From: DASXMX01 sp036794395
Lineage (GTDB): Bacteria; Planctomycetota; Phycisphaerae; Tepidisphaerales; Tepidisphaeraceae
Assembly (NCBI GenBank): GCA_036794395.1
Contig: DAIRGS010000129.1
Span: forward strand, 1 to 19,050
Reading direction: 5' to 3'
DNA: 19,050 nt
Shown here: positions 16,022-19,050 of the stretch, in pieces
Position numbering within the stretch: the first letter of the stretch is position 1
Layout: each line of letters starts with the position of its first letter
Notes under the pieces: generated by a model
Database searches by the model: none
What the model saw: only the letters and a program-made list of their open reading frames with translations
What the model was told of the DNA's origin: nothing
Position numbers and translations under genes: made by a program

Positions 16022-16903
16022 ATGAAACTTGAAGACTCGACCAGTGCAACTGCCAGCGCCGTTCGGAGAACTATCCTCAACGGGGAGTCGCCTCACGTTC
16101 AACTTGACGTGTTGGAACGATTGCGAATCCAACTAATAGGCATCTTCTACACCGAGGTTGGCCCCGAATGGAGCAGTTGCGGGAAGCAGGAAAGTGATTA
16201 CCTCCATCACATCGATCTTACATTGACCGGCCATCGACAGGTGGTGTTCCGTGGCGAGGTCCTGGACTTGGAACCCGGGGTTGCGTTCTGGTTTCCGGGC
16301 AACACGCCCCTGGAACGCAGGTACTGCGAACCCAGTAAAGTTCTATTCTTCAAGCTGCGTTGCGAATGGCTGCCAGGCGTTGATCCTCTCCTGGACTGGA
16401 AGGACCGAAGGCCGGGGCCGATCGGCCAGTTTGATTCCATGTATTGGCGGCCTTGGTGGCATCCAAAACACAAACCCACGTTCAACATGTTGCTCCAGGT
16501 CCAAGCCCGGATCCTGGATTGGATCGCGGGGGCCGTGCCCAACCTGGATGAGGTCATTCTCCAGCACGTCAAAACGCATTCCCGGTTCAATACCGTCTTT
16601 GACCTGATCGAACGGAAGCTGGCGCCCAATTTGCGCATTGAAGAACTTGCTCGGGCCTACGGCACCACCCTTCACGCCTTCTCAATGGCTTTTGCCCGGA
16701 ATACCGGGATGAGCCCCAAAGCGTACCTGAAACGGCGTTTAATCCAGGAAGCGATGCAATTGCTCCTCAACAGCGACCTCAAGATCAAGGAAGTTGCCAG
16801 CCAGTTGCACTTTTCAGACGAATTCCATTTCAGCCGTTTTTTCCGTATCGCCAATGGATTGGCTCCCTTGCAGTATCGAAGAGCTTTCGCAAGGTTTGGT
16901 TGA
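16022..16903 (+). CDS. AraC-family transcriptional regulator
   Basis: The 293-residue protein has an N-terminal cupin-like sensor domain (about 30-170; HIDLTLTGHRQVVFRGEVLD, PGVAFWFPGNTPLERRY). The C-terminal DNA-binding domain has two helix-turn-helix units: LRIEELARAYGTTLHAFSMA (about 205-224) and LKIKEVASQLHFSDEFHFSR (about 253-272). It ends with the usual GLAPLQYRRAF. The product probably senses a sugar released by the neighbouring enzymes and controls the divergent fucosidase operon. This is inferred from position; no ligand can be read from the sequence. No clear Shine-Dalgarno sequence precedes the ATG. An upstream ATG at 15991 is out of frame. The gene ends 35 bp from the convergent MerR gene. 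Confidence 0.9.
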   Translation: MKLEDSTSATASAVRRTILNGESPHVQLDVLERLRIQLIGIFYTEVGPEWSSCGKQESDYLHHIDLTLTGHRQVVFRGEVLDLEPGVAFWFPGNTPLERRYCEPSKVLFFKLRCEWLPGVDPLLDWKDRRPGPIGQFDSMYWRPWWHPKHKPTFNMLLQVQARILDWIAGAVPNLDEVILQHVKTHSRFNTVFDLIERKLAPNLRIEELARAYGTTLHAFSMAFARNTGMSPKAYLKRRLIQEAMQLLLNSDLKIKEVASQLHFSDEFHFSRFFRIANGLAPLQYRRAFARFG

Positions 16904-16938
16904 ACCGGTGAACGGGCCAGCCAAACCGGGCGTCACCT

Positions 16939-17787
16939 TCATTCAACCACCAGCGGAGGTCCCAACAGATCCATTCCATGAGCGTCAAACAGTCTGCGCA
17001 GGGCGTCTCTCTGCTCGTCGGTGTAGGTCTTGTTGATCACCTGCTCCCGCGAGGGGATGTCCTTTAGATTGCCGAGCACGCGGAAGAACTCCTCCATCTT
17101 GCCGGCGGGCTGGTAGACGTTGATGATCTTTGCCGGCACACCTCCTGCCGGGCTCCACACGTGGGCGACGTTGCGCGGGATGAAAACCGACTCCCCGGCT
17201 TCCATTTTAAATCGCTTGTCGCCGAGCTCAAATTCCAACTGGCCCTCCACGACGTAGATCCACTCGTCCTGGTCGCGGTGGCGGTGGCGCGGCCAACCGG
17301 CGGTGAACTCGAAAATGCACATCGCGCCGTTTGTGTCCTTGGCCGATACCTTGCAATCCAGAGGCTCGCCGCCGAGCTTGATGTGCTCGCCGAAGCGATC
17401 CTCCCCCGCCGCGACGCTAAATCCCGCGAACATCTCCTCGCTCTTCATGGTCTTGGCTCCTTTCAAGTGTGCGATGGTCTTGTCGATGGTTTGGATGAGC
17501 GTATGAGTTCGGGACAGGTTCTTTTCCAGGACCTCTCGATGCGACAAGAGGGCGGCAACCGTTTCGAAATCGGCCCGGCCCAGGATCTCTTTGATCTTCT
17601 TCAGCTCGAACCCCAACTCCCGGTAAAACAGGATCTGCTGGAGCATCAGGATCTGAGGCTCCTCGTAAAATCTGTATCCGTTCGCCCCCTGATATGCAGG
17701 CTTCAGCAAGCCCGTCTCGTCGTAGAAATGGAGCGTGCGCACGCTGACGCCCGAAATCGCGGCCACTTGTTTGACGGTGTATGCCAT
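16939..17787 (-). CDS. MerR-family regulator fused to a cupin domain
   Basis: The N-terminal MerR winged helix-turn-helix (MAYTVKQVAAISGVSVRTLH, FYDETGLLKP, GYRFY) is followed by a dimerisation coiled coil (about 75-120, counted from the longer start). Next comes a cupin domain with metal ligands H177, H179 and E184 (PRHRHRDQDEW) and H218 (PRNVAHVW). A conserved tail, YTDEQRDALRRLFDAHGMDL, ends in LGPPLVVE. The cupin replaces the usual effector domain and may bind a small molecule through a metal. The upstream ATG at 17814 adds nine unconvincing residues. I choose 17787 because GGGGGA sits 8 nt before it and the MerR domain begins there. It has its own canonical MerR promoter, so self-regulation is likely. 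A diverged copy of the tail lies at 10092-10235. Confidence 0.9.
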   Translation of the reverse strand: MAYTVKQVAAISGVSVRTLHFYDETGLLKPAYQGANGYRFYEEPQILMLQQILFYRELGFELKKIKEILGRADFETVAALLSHREVLEKNLSRTHTLIQTIDKTIAHLKGAKTMKSEEMFAGFSVAAGEDRFGEHIKLGGEPLDCKVSAKDTNGAMCIFEFTAGWPRHRHRDQDEWIYVVEGQLEFELGDKRFKMEAGESVFIPRNVAHVWSPAGGVPAKIINVYQPAGKMEEFFRVLGNLKDIPSREQVINKTYTDEQRDALRRLFDAHGMDLLGPPLVVE

Positions 17788-17834
17788 ATCTCGTTCCCCC
17801 GCAGGGGCCACCATGGCCCGTACGGGTCCAACAC

Positions 17835-17865
17835 ATTTTCAGGGATCACGTAACGTGAGGGTCAA
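17835..17865 (-). promoter_or_regulatory. MerR-type promoter/operator with 19-bp spacer
   Basis: On the minus strand the -35 box TTGACC (17860-17865) is followed by a 19-bp spacer and the -10 box GAAAAT (17835-17840). The spacer contains the perfect palindrome TCACGTTACGTGA (17846-17858). MerR regulators typically bind inside such overlong 19-20-bp spacers and twist the DNA to start transcription. It lies about 50 bp upstream of the MerR-cupin start codon, so it is probably the regulator's own promoter. Confidence 0.75.
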
Positions 17866-17962
17866 GAGAATAATCTTCTGGGAAAGAATAATTGCGGACG
17901 GGGGGTTTGGTGTAGGGCGCGGCCGATCCGGGAGCGCGGACAGCCCCTTGCAGCATCAATAA

Positions 17963-18324
17963 GGGTTCATCCGGCTTATGCGTAGGTATTCCTGGGGCTC
18001 CGCCCCAAACCCCGGAGTTTGTCGCATTCGTGCCGCCGGCAGAGGGTTGAATCAAAGGGGGATCGGGCGGAGAAACCCCCGCCCGATCCTTTGCCGTATG
18101 GCAACCGGCCGCCGCTCGGGTCGCACTCCTGCGGAGCCCTGTCCTGCGGCCGGCGCAGGCATCTTCGTCCGAAGACCGCTGCATGGTCAAGCAGGCCGCG
18201 GTACCGCCATCTGCCGGAGGCACCCATGCGATAAAACTCCGGGGGTGCGGGGGCGGAGCCCCTGCGGCTGATTGCCTTGCATTGGGCTCGACGCCGACTA
18301 CCTACGCATAAGCCGGATGAACCC
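17963..18324. repeat. 362-bp element with terminal inverted repeats and nested hairpins
   Basis: The ends 17963-17986 and 18301-18324 are perfect 24-bp inverted repeats (they begin GGGTTCATCCGGCTTATGCG). Inside, a second pair (17991-18027 and 18226-18264; GGGGCTCCGCCCC, GGAGTTT, TCGCAT) and a third (TGCCGCCGGCAGAGGG with its counterpart near 18204-18222) extend the pairing. In the loop an 11-bp perfect stem (GGATCGGGCGG/CCGCCCGATCC) lies at 18060-18089. No transposase and no obvious target-site duplication are present. It could be a MITE-like nonautonomous element, a structured RNA gene, or both. The rest of 17815-17962 holds the MerR promoter and nothing else I recognise. Confidence 0.8.
18060..18089. 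repeat. Perfect 11-bp hairpin inside the 362-bp element
   Basis: GGATCGGGCGG pairs with CCGCCCGATCC around an 8-nt loop (AGAAACCC). Outside it, CAAAGG and CCTTTG extend the stem with a 2-nt bulge. It has no T-tract, so it is more likely part of the element's folded structure than a simple terminator. Confidence 0.6.
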
Positions 18325-18368
18325 CATTTCTGCCAATGCTCGTAATGTCGTGGACTTTTCAGACGCTC

Positions 18369-18722
18369 TCAGTCAAACCAAGCCAACATATACCGTTGTC
18401 CTTCATCGGGCTGTGGCACAAGGCCCATGTTTTCGGCCAGCTCATTAAGCCATGTAAATATCTTTTCTCTCGATTCTGGGTTATCGGACATCCCTATCAA
18501 TACGTTGTCCGTCGACCCGAATCCTTCAACCACACTAATTTTTGCAACCGACACCTCGACAGCACCCCACTCATAAAGGTTCTCAACGATCTTAAGAGAC
18601 TCATCATAAGAAAGTTCGCCTATGTTATTCTTTCCCGAGCCACGCTTCAACCATTCTAAAGCCTCGGTACGATCCGGACTCGCCAACAAACCTCTGAGAA
18701 ACTCGCTCTCGGGCTTTCTCAT
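18369..18722 (-). CDS. Small unrecognised protein, acidic C-terminal half
   Basis: The 117-residue product (MRKPESEFLRGLLASPDRTE, ALEWLKRGSGKNNIGELSYD, then SLKIVENLYEWGAVEVSVAK) has no signal peptide or membrane span. It resembles small cytoplasmic alpha/beta proteins of the kind found as orphan genes or immunity proteins, but I could not assign a family. An ATG at 18854 would add 44 residues of arginine-rich, low-quality sequence. The start at 18722 has GGAG 7 nt upstream (GGAGATATGTTATG), which supports it. Its DNA is clearly less GC-rich than the rest of the window, and it lies next to the 362-bp element, both consistent with horizontal arrival. Neighbours give no clear functional clue. 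Confidence 0.6.
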   Translation of the reverse strand: MRKPESEFLRGLLASPDRTEALEWLKRGSGKNNIGELSYDESLKIVENLYEWGAVEVSVAKISVVEGFGSTDNVLIGMSDNPESREKIFTWLNELAENMGLVPQPDEGQRYMLAWFD

Positions 18723-18753
18723 AACATATCTCCATTTATAGGTGTTACTACAG

Positions 18754-19023
18754 TCACACTCCGGCTTCCTCCTCGTTAAGTACCGCAACCCCCTCAGTAT
18801 CCTCAATATCGGGCCCTTCTTCGCCCTCGACGGAAGCAGTCGTAGAGCCCTCAAGGCTCTCGATGGCTGTTGTCTGTAGGCGAGTTAACTCACGCGCCGC
18901 AGCTTGTTTAGCAAGCCCCGAACTAAAAAGAATCGGGAGTGCAAATAGAAGATCACGTAAGGAAAACGAGAACTGCAAAGGTGACAGAGAACTGCAAAGG
19001 TGACATCCATCATTTTCTTTCAT
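18754..19023 (-). CDS. Doubtful small ORF, possibly the end of a larger gene beyond the window
   Basis: The 89-codon frame from the ATG at 19023 gives a hydrophobic stretch (SLRDLLFALPILFSSGLAKQ) and an acidic tail (EGEEGPDIEDTEGVAVLNEE). The frame stays open upstream to the window edge (AADHHKRQQ), so the true start may lie outside. It contains an exact 19-bp tandem duplication in its first quarter and no recognised domain. It ends 31 bp before the next start codon on the same strand. Coding status is uncertain. Confidence 0.3.
   Translation of the reverse strand: MKENDGCHLCSSLSPLQFSFSLRDLLFALPILFSSGLAKQAAARELTRLQTTAIESLEGSTTASVEGEEGPDIEDTEGVAVLNEEEAGV
18968..19005. repeat. Exact 19-bp tandem duplication
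   Basis: GAGAACTGCAAAGGTGACA occurs twice with no spacer (18968-18986 and 18987-19005). The length is not a multiple of three, which argues against a conserved protein across it. The core CTGCAAAGGTG also appears once at 11-21 at the window's other end; with 11 bp this may be chance. Confidence 0.8.
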
Positions 19024-19050
19024 TTGCTGCCTTTTGTGGTGGTCTGCCGC

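Noticed and set aside
10092..16985. Classical att sites of an integrative element
   Set aside because: The direct copies are only about 83% identical and no integrase lies between them, so a precise att-site claim is not supported; reported only as a layout worth testing.
17846..18223. A 125-codon minus-strand ORF across the foldback element
   Set aside because: Spans the inverted-repeat element and the MerR promoter; composition follows the repeat structure, not a protein.

Overview
The window is GC-rich bacterial chromosomal DNA from a diderm organism. It carries an lpxD gene for lipid A synthesis, an outer-membrane beta-barrel protein and many signal peptides. I infer a member of the PVC group, most likely a planctomycete of the Phycisphaerae type. 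The reasons are the loose gene spacing, the secreted HEAT-like proteins, a large protein resembling PPi-type PEP carboxykinase, and intergenic repeats of the kinds common in such genomes. No rRNA, tRNA or CRISPR array was seen, so the taxonomy is inference.

Left part (1-5200). A decayed, 5'-truncated gene on the minus strand (about 26-2260) resembles PPi-type phosphoenolpyruvate carboxykinase and carries three +1 frameshifts. Its 5' end runs into a GC-rich inverted-repeat element (2303-2524). lpxD (2701-3693) and an outer-membrane protein gene (3707-4693) follow on the plus strand, 13 bp apart. The next intergenic stretch (4694-5201) holds copies of three different dispersed repeat types, including a 190-bp imperfect palindrome.

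Middle part (5202-9548). Going leftwards there is a secreted gamma-glutamyltransferase and a zinc-finger/HEAT-like protein. Divergent from the latter is a secreted HEAT-like protein. The 9549-10344 region is gene-poor and looks like a junction: it has an orphan signal-peptide ORF and an 83%-identical copy of the last 47 codons of the MerR-cupin gene found about 6.7 kb away.

Glycan cassette (10345-17787). Three minus-strand genes probably form one transcript: a GH29-like alpha-L-fucosidase with an N-terminal accessory domain, a GH141-like beta-helix protein with an unusual C-terminal PDZ domain, and a tandem alpha/beta hydrolase whose second copy has lost its nucleophile serine. An AraC-family regulator is divergent from them. 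A MerR-cupin regulator is convergent with AraC and has a textbook MerR promoter (19-bp spacer with a palindrome). The set looks like a small locus for degrading a fucosylated, possibly acylated glycan, regulated by AraC. Its lack of a transporter suggests extracellular or periplasmic processing.

Right part (17815-19050). A 362-bp element with a perfect 24-bp terminal inverted repeat and nested hairpins is followed by lower-GC DNA with a small unrecognised protein gene, a doubtful ORF open at the window edge, and a 19-bp tandem duplication.
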